Assembly (NCBI RefSeq): GCF_002159915.1
Contig: NZ_NFJP01000021.1
Location: forward strand, 1 to 64,000
Length of the DNA stretch: 64,000 nt
Source: Gordonibacter sp. An230
GTDB lineage: Bacteria > Actinomycetota > Coriobacteriia > Coriobacteriales > Eggerthellaceae
Direction of reading: 5' to 3'
The notes under the pieces were generated by a model. That model was given only the letters and a program-made list of their open reading frames with translations, was not told the DNA's origin and searched no databases. Below are positions 8,991-17,345 of this stretch, one piece after another (the stretch's first letter is position 1; each line of letters begins with the position of its first letter). The position numbers and the translations under genes were made by a program.

Positions 8991-9954
8991 TAGGTCGCAA
9001 AAGGGCCAGTTCGAGATTCGACGAAAGCGGGCTCGTGTCGATTTTGGCTTGACCAAGGCTGTTTGTCTTGCCGCTGAGAGCGGACGAGGGTGGATAAGCA
9101 ATGGAGGTTGGAGGCAGAGCGAACGAGCGGTAAGAAATTTCGACAGGAGCAATCGACATGTAGCGGAGGAGAGCGGGTGTTCAGAACGTGCGGTCGATGT
9201 AGCGCGTCGACGTTCCGAGGCTGAATATGCTGAGCTCCACCAGGCTGGGGTCGGCATCCGCGATCCCTTCGGCTCGCTTGTGTTTTCGGTTTCGCTGGCA
9301 ACTGGAGGGGGTGCACGTTTCGAGCTCGCCCGGCTTCCGGGTCTTTCGGGGGCCGAAAGAGACTGCACCCTTCGGCTCACCTGAGCCCCCGAGTCCACCG
9401 TCAGGAGGTGTGGCAGAAGAGGGGGCTCGTCATGCTGGTTACGGTCGAGCAAGCTTGCGGGGTGCTCGCATCTGTGTTTGAGCAGAGGCGTATCATGGCT
9501 TAGGGAGCAGCTTACGTCGGGCAGTCCCGGTAGCCGCTTTGTTCGAAGTCGGAGCAAATCTTGAGAGTTTCAAAGAGGGGGCTGATCCGTTAAGGATTTT
9601 TTCAGCATAGTCCTCATCCCGGAATCGTACGATTTTGCGCGTTGCGATCCGTTCGATATCGAGAACCGCTCGCGACATCCCATAATGGTTCGTGCCAAGT
9701 CTTAATCTTGCTTCGAATGGTTTTATGAATAGAGGAGAGGGCAGGTAAAGCTATTCGAATACCTATTGTCGGATCGATTATTTCGTGAGGACGATATGGA
9801 CGAGCGCGTCTGAGATGGCCGTGGGGTTCCTTTCGTCGGCGAGCCCTTCTGCCGTTGGGCCGTGCGTGCGCGCCCGCCGCGAAGCAGCAAAGCGCCTCGG
9901 CGCATGCGCGGGCGATTGGGGGTATGACGGCATGGGCGCATCGGCGGCTTTCGG
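8990..9954. other. About 1 kb with no supportable gene
   Basis: Base composition is more mixed than in neighbouring genes and no open frame has a credible start, ribosome site and protein-like composition. A minus-strand frame at 9181-9429 ends in a protein-like stretch (ADADPSLVELSIFSLGTS, then the tail TRYIDRTF) but lacks a start and was not recognised. The segment lies between two pseudogene remnants and is best read as eroded DNA. Confidence 0.6.
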
Positions 9955-10182
9955 ATGCGCCGTCCTCCATCGAAGCCGACCACCGTGCGCGCGCTGCAAT
10001 CATGCGGCTTCGAGACCGTTGCTGCAGACGACGACCGCAACGACCCGGCGATGATCCGCGCGAGCAAGGCGGGGTTCCGGTTCCGCAGCGCCGAGGCCAT
10101 CAAAGTGGAGAACCCCGACCTACCCGCGTGCGAGGAGTACGGCGCGCTTCCGGTCGTCGTCGAGGAAGCGCTTGCGACTTAG
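9955..10182 (+). pseudogene. C-terminal remnant of a ThrH-like HAD phosphatase
   Basis: Seventy-five codons remain. From about 9973 the frame reads KPTTVRALQ, then GFETVAADDDRNDPAMIRAS, then AGFRFRSAEAIK and a proline/tyrosine tail. This matches the last third of ThrH (phosphoserine phosphatase/homoserine phosphotransferase): the KR-x-x-V-x-A lead-in, the DxxND metal loop, and the P-x-x-x-x-Y-x-x-L end. The first two thirds, with the DxDx nucleophile motif, are missing and were not found upstream in any frame. Its stop overlaps the stop of the convergent small gene by three bases. Confidence 0.6.
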
Positions 10183-10487
10183 CGCAGGAGCGGCCGTGAG
10201 CGCTCCATGCCGATCACAGCGCGAACGCCGAGGAGCGTGAACGCCGCCACGGCTACCGCCCCTGCCGCGCCCCCGGCCATAAGTCCAACTGCGGCGGCGA
10301 GGCGGTAGGGGCGCTCGGGGGTTCTTGTCCGCGCCTTTTCCGTCGCGGTGGGCTCGTTATGCCCTTCGCCCTCCGCGCCCACGTCGTCCGCGGATGTCGG
10401 ATCTTTTGCCTTTTCCGTCGCCATGAGCGACTCGATTCCGCGTCCGAGTCCGCCCGCCTGGCCCGCATCCCGTTCCTTCGCGTTCAT
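10179..10487 (-). CDS. Small tail-anchored membrane protein of unknown function
   Basis: This is a 102-residue protein on the minus strand. The start is set by AAGGAGG, with ATG five bases on. The first ~65 residues are hydrophilic and acidic with two similar motifs, MATEKAKDPT and TATEKARTRTPE. An early GLGRGIESL stretch recalls the opening of ParB proteins, but nothing else of ParB is present. A single hydrophobic segment (about residues 66-90, Ala/Gly/Val rich) is followed by a short basic tail, so it is probably anchored by its C-terminus. The family was not recognised. It lies downstream of, and on the same strand as, the flavoprotein gene, about 190 bases away. Confidence 0.6.
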   Translation of the reverse strand: MNAKERDAGQAGGLGRGIESLMATEKAKDPTSADDVGAEGEGHNEPTATEKARTRTPERPYRLAAAVGLMAGGAAGAVAVAAFTLLGVRAVIGMERSRPLLR

Positions 10488-10672
10488 GGTTCCTCCTTCG
10501 CGTCGTCTGCCTGAGAGGCCGCAGCGTAGCGCGCATGCGGTCGGTTCGTGTGTGGACGGCGCGCTTCGTGAACGCATCGCCGCCCATCCGTTGGCGGCGC
10601 GTCAGAGGAAGGCGCGTCCGCGAGGCGTCGGGGCGAGCCGGCGCGAACGGGACGCGCTTTCCGACCGTTCGG

Positions 10673-12964
10673 TCACAGCCCGAGGTGCTCCTTGACGTAC
10701 TCGATGGACATCATGCCGCTCGTGAGCGCGTAGCCGCATGTCGCTCCCACGTAGTCGGTGTAGGGGTACGAGAAGTACCCTCCGCTGTCCTGGCCTGCGA
10801 CGAAGAGCCCTCGCGGGGCGGGGACGTCGTCCTCGCCGATCGCCTGCAAATGGTCGTTCACCTTAATGCCGTTGTAGGTGCCGTCGATGGGCGACACGAC
10901 CCGCACCGCGTAGAACGGGCCCTCGTCGAGGGGGTGCAGAAGCTCGGGGCGCTTCCCGAACAGCGGATCCTCTCCTGAGGCGATCACCGCCCGATAGTCC
11001 TCGACCGTGCGCGCCCATGTCGCGGCATCGAATCCCGCGAGTTCGCCGAGCTCCTCGAGGGTGTCGGCCTTCCATGCCTGGCCGTGCGCGATGGCGGCGT
11101 CCATCTCGTCTTGCAGCGTGTGGTAGGAGGGCACGAGGATGCGCTCGCGCATCTTGTACTCGGCGATGAGGTCCTCCCCGAGCACCTCGTGCACGCCGCT
11201 TCGCACAAGCTTGTCGAAGTCGGCCTGGGTGAGCACGATGTAGCTCGAGCCGACGCGCCGCATGCCCGACGCTCCGCGCGCGAGCGCGTGCGTGATGCAG
11301 TACGCTTCGTTCATGTAGCGGTTGCCCGAAGGGTCGAGCATGAGGAAGCCGCCTTGGTTGAGGAACTTCATGTAGCCGGCGTAGAAGTCGAGCGCATCGT
11401 TGCTGCAGAACTCCGCGAGGTGCGGGGACACGTCCGTCGAGAGCACGGCGCCGGCCTCCCTGCAGAGGTTGATGCCGTCCCCGGTGTTCGTGGCGACGCC
11501 GTTGAGGTAGAAGTCGGAAGTGCCGAAGAGCTCCTTTTGCATGCCCGGGTTGCCGCCGAAGCCGCCGGTGCAGACGAGCACGGCGCGGGCGTTCACCGTG
11601 ACCGCGGTCCCGTCCTGCTTGGAGGCGGCGACGCCTGCGACCGCGCCCTCCTCCACGATGAGCTGCTCGGCTTTGGTGTCGAGCAAAAGCGTCGCCCCTC
11701 CGGGGACGATGAACGTGTCCCAGAGCACTTGGAACTTCTCGGTTCCCTTCCCGTAGTCGTGCGCGATGCTCGTGCCGCTCGTCGCCTTCGGGGTCGAGAA
11801 GCCCTTCTGCCCCGTCTGCTCCCAATGGCTCTGCAGCCAATCGATCATCTCCCCCGAGTGGGAGAGCACGTTGTAGGTGAGGCTCGCATCGGTCCTCCAA
11901 TAGTAGTAGTCCATCATGGCCGAGAACACCTCGTCCACGGTCACGTGATTCCCCACCTGCTCGTCGAGCTTGCTCCCTACGGCGAGCGCGCCCGTCGCGC
12001 ACGAGCCCTCTCCCGATATGCGGGCGGTCTTCTCGAGCACCACGACCGAAAGCCCCTCTTCGACGGCCTTGAGCGCGGCGGTCGTGCCAGCCGTTCCCGC
12101 GCCGACGATGCAGAGGTCGGCGTCGTACACCTCGCTCGCCTCTTTCTTCGGTGTCGCCTTGGCGAAGGGGGCGAAGCGGGCCTCGGCCTGCGAGAGCGCC
12201 TTCGCGCACGCGGCCTGCACGGCCGCCGCGGTGAGCGTGGCTCCCGTCACCGTGTCCACGAGCAGCGATTGCTGCTCGACGATGGCGCGCGGCATGCGCT
12301 CTGCGGCGGGCTCGAAGAATCCGGGCGTGTCCGAGCAGGACAGCACGCGCACGTCGAGGATGCTCGTTTCGTCGACGTCGACCTCCACCTGCACCGGTTC
12401 GATGACGGCAGGGCAGCCGAAGCGCTCGCCCTCGATGGAGCCCGCCTTCCATTTTCCGTACGCCTCGCCGACGTAGGTGCCCGGCTTCATATGCTGCTCG
12501 ACGACCGAGGCGTCGAACTCCGGAAGGTCCTTGGGCGAGGCGCCCGCCTGCTCGACGGCGTCCGCGACCGCGCTCAGCACCGCCTGCGACGAGAGGGTGG
12601 CGCCGGACACCGTGTCCACGTCGACGGACTGGGATTCCACGATGGCGGCTGGCAGCACGTTCAGGGGCAGATAGCTGATATCCTCCGTCTCCCCGTGCTC
12701 GACGACCTTCACCTCCTCGATGCGGCTCTCCGAAAACGACACCTCCACGACGACGGGGCCGTGCTTGCCCTCGCCTGTGGCGGTGTACGTGCCCGGATCG
12801 AAGCTGACGGGGCCTCGGGAGGCTTCTTCCGAGGGCGCGCAGCCCGAAAGCGAGAGCGCCTGGGCTCCGAGCAATCCGAGGCCGGCGAGTCCGGCGACCC
12901 CTTGCACGAACCCCCTCCTGCTCAGCTGAGGCCCCCCTTCGGCGCGCTTCGTCGAATCGTCCAT
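10673..12964 (-). CDS. Tat-exported flavoprotein reductase: two FMN-binding domains plus fumarate-reductase-like FAD domain
   Basis: This 763-residue protein begins with a Tat signal (SRRGFV, 15-20) and a lipobox ending in Cys-42, so it is predicted to be a surface lipoprotein. Two FMN_bind domains follow, each with a flavinylation motif: DTVSGAT (Thr-123) and DTVTGAT (Thr-243). Such threonines carry FMN covalently, attached by ApbE. The rest is an FAD_binding_2 domain, with the dinucleotide motif GAGTAG at 288-293 and a C-terminal VAGQDSGGYFS stretch. Family members are extracellular flavin reductases for fumarate, urocanate, cinnamates and related electron acceptors; the substrate here is unknown. 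One FMN domain is usual, two is less so. AGGAGG sets the start. It diverges from a membrane LuxR gene, its likely regulator. Confidence 0.88.
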   Translation of the reverse strand: MDDSTKRAEGGPQLSRRGFVQGVAGLAGLGLLGAQALSLSGCAPSEEASRGPVSFDPGTYTATGEGKHGPVVVEVSFSESRIEEVKVVEHGETEDISYLPLNVLPAAIVESQSVDVDTVSGATLSSQAVLSAVADAVEQAGASPKDLPEFDASVVEQHMKPGTYVGEAYGKWKAGSIEGERFGCPAVIEPVQVEVDVDETSILDVRVLSCSDTPGFFEPAAERMPRAIVEQQSLLVDTVTGATLTAAAVQAACAKALSQAEARFAPFAKATPKKEASEVYDADLCIVGAGTAGTTAALKAVEEGLSVVVLEKTARISGEGSCATGALAVGSKLDEQVGNHVTVDEVFSAMMDYYYWRTDASLTYNVLSHSGEMIDWLQSHWEQTGQKGFSTPKATSGTSIAHDYGKGTEKFQVLWDTFIVPGGATLLLDTKAEQLIVEEGAVAGVAASKQDGTAVTVNARAVLVCTGGFGGNPGMQKELFGTSDFYLNGVATNTGDGINLCREAGAVLSTDVSPHLAEFCSNDALDFYAGYMKFLNQGGFLMLDPSGNRYMNEAYCITHALARGASGMRRVGSSYIVLTQADFDKLVRSGVHEVLGEDLIAEYKMRERILVPSYHTLQDEMDAAIAHGQAWKADTLEELGELAGFDAATWARTVEDYRAVIASGEDPLFGKRPELLHPLDEGPFYAVRVVSPIDGTYNGIKVNDHLQAIGEDDVPAPRGLFVAGQDSGGYFSYPYTDYVGATCGYALTSGMMSIEYVKEHLGL

Positions 12965-13038
12965 GTCTCCTCCTTTGATCGTCGGGACGTCCGTGCGCCC
13001 ATTTTGGCGGAAAAGGTCTCCGCGGTCTCCGTCCGTCG

Positions 13039-13077
13039 GTGATGAGGCGGTCTTTCGCCCTCATCACTTAGTGGTGA
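13039..13077. promoter_or_regulatory. Operator-like dyads between the flavoprotein and LuxR genes
   Basis: GTGATGAGG (13039-13047) and CCTCATCAC (13059-13067) form a perfect nine-base inverted repeat. The right arm overlaps a second short dyad, CACTTAGTG (13065-13073). They lie in the 211-base gap between divergent genes, where the LuxR-type protein would be expected to bind. Assignment is by position and symmetry. Confidence 0.45.
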
Positions 13078-13175
13078 ATTTCCCCCGGGGAGGCCCCATC
13101 GCTTCGAAGAGGGCCCCCGACCCCCTTGAGAAGGCATCGCTCTTCTCGTAAGATGCGCAGTGAGGAGGGGAGGCG

Positions 13176-14669
13176 ATGGAGGACTCGAACGGCGCGTCCA
13201 TTTCGCGCATGCTCGTTGGCGATGGGGTCTTGCGCGAAGGCCGGTCGTCGGCGGCCATGGTCGTCGGATTGGCGTTTTATTGGCAGCTCTTCCGCTGGGC
13301 GAACATCAGCAACGTCGTCGCCGGTGCGGAGGGGGCGTCGGAAGGAGGCCTCCTTCCGCTGGCGTTCTACGGGTCGGCGCTCGTGATTGCCCTCGTCCTG
13401 CTTTCGTTCAAAGGCCTTTCCGCGCGTCTCTTTTCGCCGCGTCTTGCGTTCGTCACGGGCGCGGTCGGCTCCGCCGCCTTGTCGGGCGCGTGGGTTTGCA
13501 GGGTCGTGCCGGAGGAAGGCGCCACGGTTCTCGTGACGGCGTCGCTCGTCCTGTCCGCGGGCTCCTTCTCGGTGATCACGCTCGCCTGGGCGCGGCGATG
13601 CCGCACGGAGGCGCGTCTATGCGCGAAGCGCGCGGTGCTCCTCGCATGCCTCTCGTCCCTCGCTTCCTTTGTGCTGACCTCGATGAACTCGCTTGTGGCG
13701 AACGATCATGCGTTGCTTGCCGCGAGCGCTCCGGTCGCATCGGCCCTTTGCTTGCTCCTTTGCGAAGGATCGTCGGGACGGGAGGGCCTTGGCGAGCAAC
13801 CGCCTTTCCCTTTCGCGTTCGGCCCCGTCGCAGCCGTGATGGTGTCGCTCCTCGTCCTCATCGTGTGCATGAAAGGGGTGTCCGACTCGTTCTATTCGAC
13901 AGAATCGGACTCCATGCTGTACCTCAAGCATTTCATAACGGTGGCCGAGCTGACCGCGATCGTCTTCGCGTGCCTGTTCGCGACCGACATGGGCAGGTTC
14001 GCCTTCGCGGGCTGGGTCGTGCTCGTGGGCGGCGTGCTCTCGGGGCTCTCCCTTTTGCTCTTCCCAGGCGAACCGTCTGCGGCGTTTCAGTTCGGCTTGG
14101 GAACGGTGACCTCCGGCAGGACGTGTCTCGAGCTGTTCGCGTTCATCCTTGCGACGTGCCTGAGCGCTCGCGACGAGCTGCGCTCGATCCTGGCGCTTTT
14201 GGTGGTGCCCGAGACGGCAGGGTGCCTGGTCGGCTACGGGGCGCTCCCCTCGGCGCTGCGCTCTGCGGGGATGGCGGACGGCGAGTGGTTCGGCATCCTG
14301 TCGCTCGGAGCCTGCGCGATCACGGTCGCTTCCACGCTTCTCGCGATGAGCTTCCTCGCCCTCAAGGGCCTCGACGGAGCGCCGCCTCCGCGTCCGCCCG
14401 CCGAGGCCCTTGAGGCTGGCTCCCGCCGCTTCGGCGAGTTCGCGAACCGCTTCTCGCTCACGAAGCGCGAGGAGGAGACGGCGTACCTGTTCTATCGGGG
14501 CTACAGCACCAAGCGCATCGCCGAGCTGCACTACGTATCGCTGAACACGACGCAGAGCCACTTGCGCAGCGTCTACCGAAAGACGGGGGTGCACAGCCGC
14601 CAACAGCTCATCGACCTCGTCGAATCGGCGGCCGATGCTGGCGGAGGGCCGGACGAAGGAGGTCGTTAG
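13176..14669 (+). CDS. LuxR-family regulator with membrane-embedded N-terminal half
   Basis: The protein has 497 residues. About residues 25-410 are a series of roughly ten to twelve hydrophobic helices, and residues ~425-490 form a LuxR helix-turn-helix (LTKREEETAYLFYRGYSTKR, then IAELHYVSLNTTQSHLRSVY). This membrane-sensor plus LuxR design is very common in Eggerthella and relatives, usually next to a reductase it controls. Here the partner is the divergent flavoprotein gene. The likely model is direct sensing of a substrate in or near the membrane with the DNA-binding domain in the cytoplasm; the ligand is unknown. AGGAGGGGAGG upstream fixes the start at 13176. Confidence 0.85.
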   Translation: MEDSNGASISRMLVGDGVLREGRSSAAMVVGLAFYWQLFRWANISNVVAGAEGASEGGLLPLAFYGSALVIALVLLSFKGLSARLFSPRLAFVTGAVGSAALSGAWVCRVVPEEGATVLVTASLVLSAGSFSVITLAWARRCRTEARLCAKRAVLLACLSSLASFVLTSMNSLVANDHALLAASAPVASALCLLLCEGSSGREGLGEQPPFPFAFGPVAAVMVSLLVLIVCMKGVSDSFYSTESDSMLYLKHFITVAELTAIVFACLFATDMGRFAFAGWVVLVGGVLSGLSLLLFPGEPSAAFQFGLGTVTSGRTCLELFAFILATCLSARDELRSILALLVVPETAGCLVGYGALPSALRSAGMADGEWFGILSLGACAITVASTLLAMSFLALKGLDGAPPPRPPAEALEAGSRRFGEFANRFSLTKREEETAYLFYRGYSTKRIAELHYVSLNTTQSHLRSVYRKTGVHSRQQLIDLVESAADAGGGPDEGGR

Positions 14670-14759
14670 GCCTTTGCCCTTTCGTCGCGCGTTCGCAGGT
14701 GGAGTGTGGTAGGATGCTGGGATGATTTTCCGCAGACGATCGCACGAGAGGAGCTCGCC

Positions 14760-15545
14760 GTGCCGTACAGGGTGGACGAACCGGCAGACGGGAGGCGTCC
14801 CGTCATCGATGACGAGCAACTGAAAAGAATGCTTGGCAAGAGCGTGCCCGGGTTCTTCGAGCGCAACCGCTTCCGCATCGTCACGCTCATCCTCATCGCG
14901 ATCAACGCGGCCGTGTTCGCAGTCGAGGTGCTGTTGTCGGGCATGCGCTTCGACGTCCCTGCGACGACGCTCGTGGACATGGGGGCCATGTACGCGCCGC
15001 TCGTGCAGGCGGGCGAGCTGTGGCGGCTCGTCTCGCCGATGTTTCTGCACATGGACCTCATGCATCTCGCGTTCAACATGGCGGCGCTCTACAGCGTGGG
15101 CGAAGTGCTCGAGCGCGTGCTGGGACGCGTGGGCTTCGTGCTGCTCTACTTCGTTGCGGGAATCACGGGCAACGCGGTGTCGTATGTTGCGGATGTGCTG
15201 GCAGGCGGCGTGCCTTCAGTGAGCGCCGGCGCTTCGACGAGCGTGTTCGGCCTGTTCGTGGCTGTGGCGTTGCTGGGGGTCCTGCACAAGCGCAACCGTA
15301 GGATGTTCGCCGAGTACAGCAAGGGCATGATCGGGGTCATCGGAGTGAACGTGGTCTACACGCTGCTCGTGCCGAGCGTTTCCGTGAGCGGGCATTTGGG
15401 CGGCGCCCTCGGAGGGCTTCTCGCCATGTTCATGGTCCCTGCGAAGAATCTGAGCGTGCCGAACGCCGTGCGTGTCGCCGTGGCCGTGCTGTGGGTTGCG
15501 GCGCTCGGATGGACGATCGCCTCTCGCGGCACGTTCGGTCTGTAG
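14760..15545 (+). CDS. Rhomboid-family intramembrane serine protease
   Basis: This 261-residue membrane protein has about six hydrophobic helices. The catalytic dyad is visible: Ser-159 in SAGASTSVFG and His-212 in SGHLGGALGG. The serine motif is GAST in place of the common GxSG, but the serine and histidine are at the expected spacing. HMDLMHLAFNMAALYSVG in the second helix is the conserved rhomboid H-x-x-x-N region. The enzyme would cut membrane proteins within the bilayer; no partner is apparent. The GTG at 14760 follows GAGAGGAG; a GTG at 14706 in the same frame is less well placed. BrnQ follows after 30 bases and may be co-transcribed. Confidence 0.87.
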   Translation: MPYRVDEPADGRRPVIDDEQLKRMLGKSVPGFFERNRFRIVTLILIAINAAVFAVEVLLSGMRFDVPATTLVDMGAMYAPLVQAGELWRLVSPMFLHMDLMHLAFNMAALYSVGEVLERVLGRVGFVLLYFVAGITGNAVSYVADVLAGGVPSVSAGASTSVFGLFVAVALLGVLHKRNRRMFAEYSKGMIGVIGVNVVYTLLVPSVSVSGHLGGALGGLLAMFMVPAKNLSVPNAVRVAVAVLWVAALGWTIASRGTFGL

Positions 15546-15575
15546 GCTTGGAGATCGAGAAGGGCGAATGTGGGG

Positions 15576-16958
15576 ATGGGCGTTTTCCGCAGACGAGTCG
15601 GCGAAGGGGGCGTAGCGAAGGGCGAGGGGCGGAGCGGGGGCTCTCTCGGCCCCGCGCAGCTGCTCGCCGTGGGCGGCATGCTGTTCTCGATGTTCTTCGG
15701 GGCGGGCAACCTCATCCTGCCGCCGTTGCTGGGCCTGCAGGCGGGCGAGGCGGCGGTTCCGGCCATGGCGGGCTTCCTTGCGGCTGGCATCGGGCTGCCG
15801 GTGCTCGGCATCGTGGCGGCGGCCGCATGCGGAGGCGCACACGAGCTGGCCGGGCGCGTGGGCCCGCGGTTCGCTTCGGCGTTCGTCGCGCTCGTGTACC
15901 TCACCATCGGGCCGCTGCTCGCCATCCCGCGCACTTCTTCGACAGCCTTCGAGATGTTGAGGCCGCTTTTGCCCGCGACCGACGCGACCGGCCTCGGCGT
16001 CGCGGCGGTCGCGTTCTCGGTCGTCTTCTTCGGCGTGGCGTTCGCTTTGGCGCTCCGCCCCGGGCTTCTCTCGCGCGTGCTCGGCCGGTTCTCCGCTCCG
16101 ATCCTCATCGCGCTCATCGTGCTCGTCGTGGCCGCATCGGTGTTGGACGGGGCGCCTGCGCCGATGCAGCCGCGCGCGCCTTACGACGAGGGCCCCGCGT
16201 CTCATGGCTTCCTCGCAGGCTACCAGACCATGGACCTCTTGGCCGCCCTCTGCTTCGGCATTGTCGTGGCCGCGAACGTGCGCGAGCTGGGCGTGAGCGA
16301 TCCGAGGCGCGTGGCGGGCTCCATATCGGGTGCGGGCCTCGTCGCCGGAGCGCTCATGGCGGCCATCTACTGCGGGCTGGCGTTCGCTGGCATGGCTATG
16401 GGATCCTCGATGCCCGACGCGACCAACGGCGCGTCTATCCTCGCGGCGTCGGCGAGCTTGCATTTCGGCGCCGCTGGCGCGATCATCGTGGCGGCCATCT
16501 TCCTGCTCGCGTGCCTCAACGTGTGCACGGGGCTCATCTCGTGCTGCTCTGAGTACTTCTCCGAGGCGTTCCCGCGCATTCCGCTGCCGGCGTGGGCGGC
16601 GGTGTTCGCAGCGTTCAGCTGCGGGGTGTCCCTTGCGGGGCTCGATGCCATCCTCGCGTTCTCATCGCCGCTTTTGGGCGCGCTCTACCCGCCGGCCATC
16701 GTGCTCGTGGCAATGGGGCTTGTGCACGCGCTCTGCGATCGACTGAGGCGTATGTGGCCTGCCGCCGTTCTGACGACGGCGGTCTGCAGCGTGTGCGTTG
16801 CGCTGCGCGATGCGCTCGCGCCGGGGCTCTGGCTGCCCCTCGACGCCCTCCCGTTCGCCGACGCCGGGCTCGGATGGCTGCTGCCCGCCGCAGCGGGAGC
16901 CGTCGTCGGAGCCGCATGGTCGTTTGCGGAGCGAAGGCGCCTCGGGAAAAAGGCGTAA
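15576..16958 (+). CDS. brnQ: Branched-chain amino acid transport system II carrier (BrnQ/LIVCS)
   Basis: This 460-residue integral membrane protein has about twelve hydrophobic segments. The first conserved block, GGMLFSMFFGAGNLILPP, is the hallmark of the LIVCS sodium- or proton-coupled carriers for leucine, isoleucine and valine. YLTIGPLLAIPRTSSTAFE in the third segment is a second family signature. The N-terminal ~25 residues are hydrophilic and Gly/Arg rich, before the first helix. ATG 15576 has AAGGG upstream; a GTG two codons earlier is also possible. It lies on the same strand as the rhomboid gene, 30 bases after it, and ends in a 387-base gap facing a convergent gene. Confidence 0.9.
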   Translation: MGVFRRRVGEGGVAKGEGRSGGSLGPAQLLAVGGMLFSMFFGAGNLILPPLLGLQAGEAAVPAMAGFLAAGIGLPVLGIVAAAACGGAHELAGRVGPRFASAFVALVYLTIGPLLAIPRTSSTAFEMLRPLLPATDATGLGVAAVAFSVVFFGVAFALALRPGLLSRVLGRFSAPILIALIVLVVAASVLDGAPAPMQPRAPYDEGPASHGFLAGYQTMDLLAALCFGIVVAANVRELGVSDPRRVAGSISGAGLVAGALMAAIYCGLAFAGMAMGSSMPDATNGASILAASASLHFGAAGAIIVAAIFLLACLNVCTGLISCCSEYFSEAFPRIPLPAWAAVFAAFSCGVSLAGLDAILAFSSPLLGALYPPAIVLVAMGLVHALCDRLRRMWPAAVLTTAVCSVCVALRDALAPGLWLPLDALPFADAGLGWLLPAAAGAVVGAAWSFAERRRLGKKA

Positions 16959-17345
16959 GCGCGGGGCCGATCGGGGGGGGGTCGGCGTTGCTCCGGACGT
17001 CCGCCGTCCGCCGTCCGATTTCCCGGATCGAGGCGGATTCCCCGTCCGAACCCGCTGTGCGTTCTCCGCGCCGCTTTCCACATCGAATGCGAACCGGCGG
17101 ATTCCCCGTCCGAACCCGCTGTGCGTCCCGGCTTCAAGGGCTTCGCGGCTCAGGAGTTCTCTAGCTTGGCGAAGCACGCGGGGGGTGAAGAGGCCTTGAG
17201 AGCTTCGGCTCGAACGCGCCCGCCGCGAAACAGGGCCTTCTCCTCCGCGAGTGCCCCGAGGTTCGGTCCGCGTGGCGCTCTCGGTCGGTTGTGGGGCCGG
17301 GGGGGGGGGCTTGCCTTCGCTGCGGATCGCCGCGTCCCGGTCCCT
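16959..17345. other. Convergent intergenic gap with direct repeat and G-runs
   Basis: This 387-base gap lies between brnQ and a convergent gene. It holds a 31-bp perfect direct repeat (annotated separately) and two long G runs, about 8 at 16974-16981 and 11 at 17299-17309. No gene, clear terminator or promoter was recognised. Confidence 0.7.
17032..17126 (+). repeat. 31-bp perfect direct repeat, two copies
   Basis: The copies are at 17032-17062 and 17096-17126, period 64, with a 33-base spacer. Each begins GGCGGATTCCCCGTCC and ends CCCGCTGTGCGT. No third copy is present 64 bases up- or downstream. Confidence 0.95.

Noticed and set aside
9181-9429. Minus-strand frame ending in SIFSLGTSTRYIDRTF
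   Set aside because: The last ~30 residues look protein-like, but there is no start codon, no ribosome site, and no family was recognised; too weak to list as a gene.
17032-17126. Possible CRISPR array (31-bp repeats, 33-bp spacer)
   Set aside because: Only two repeat copies, no third at the expected period and no cas genes in the window.
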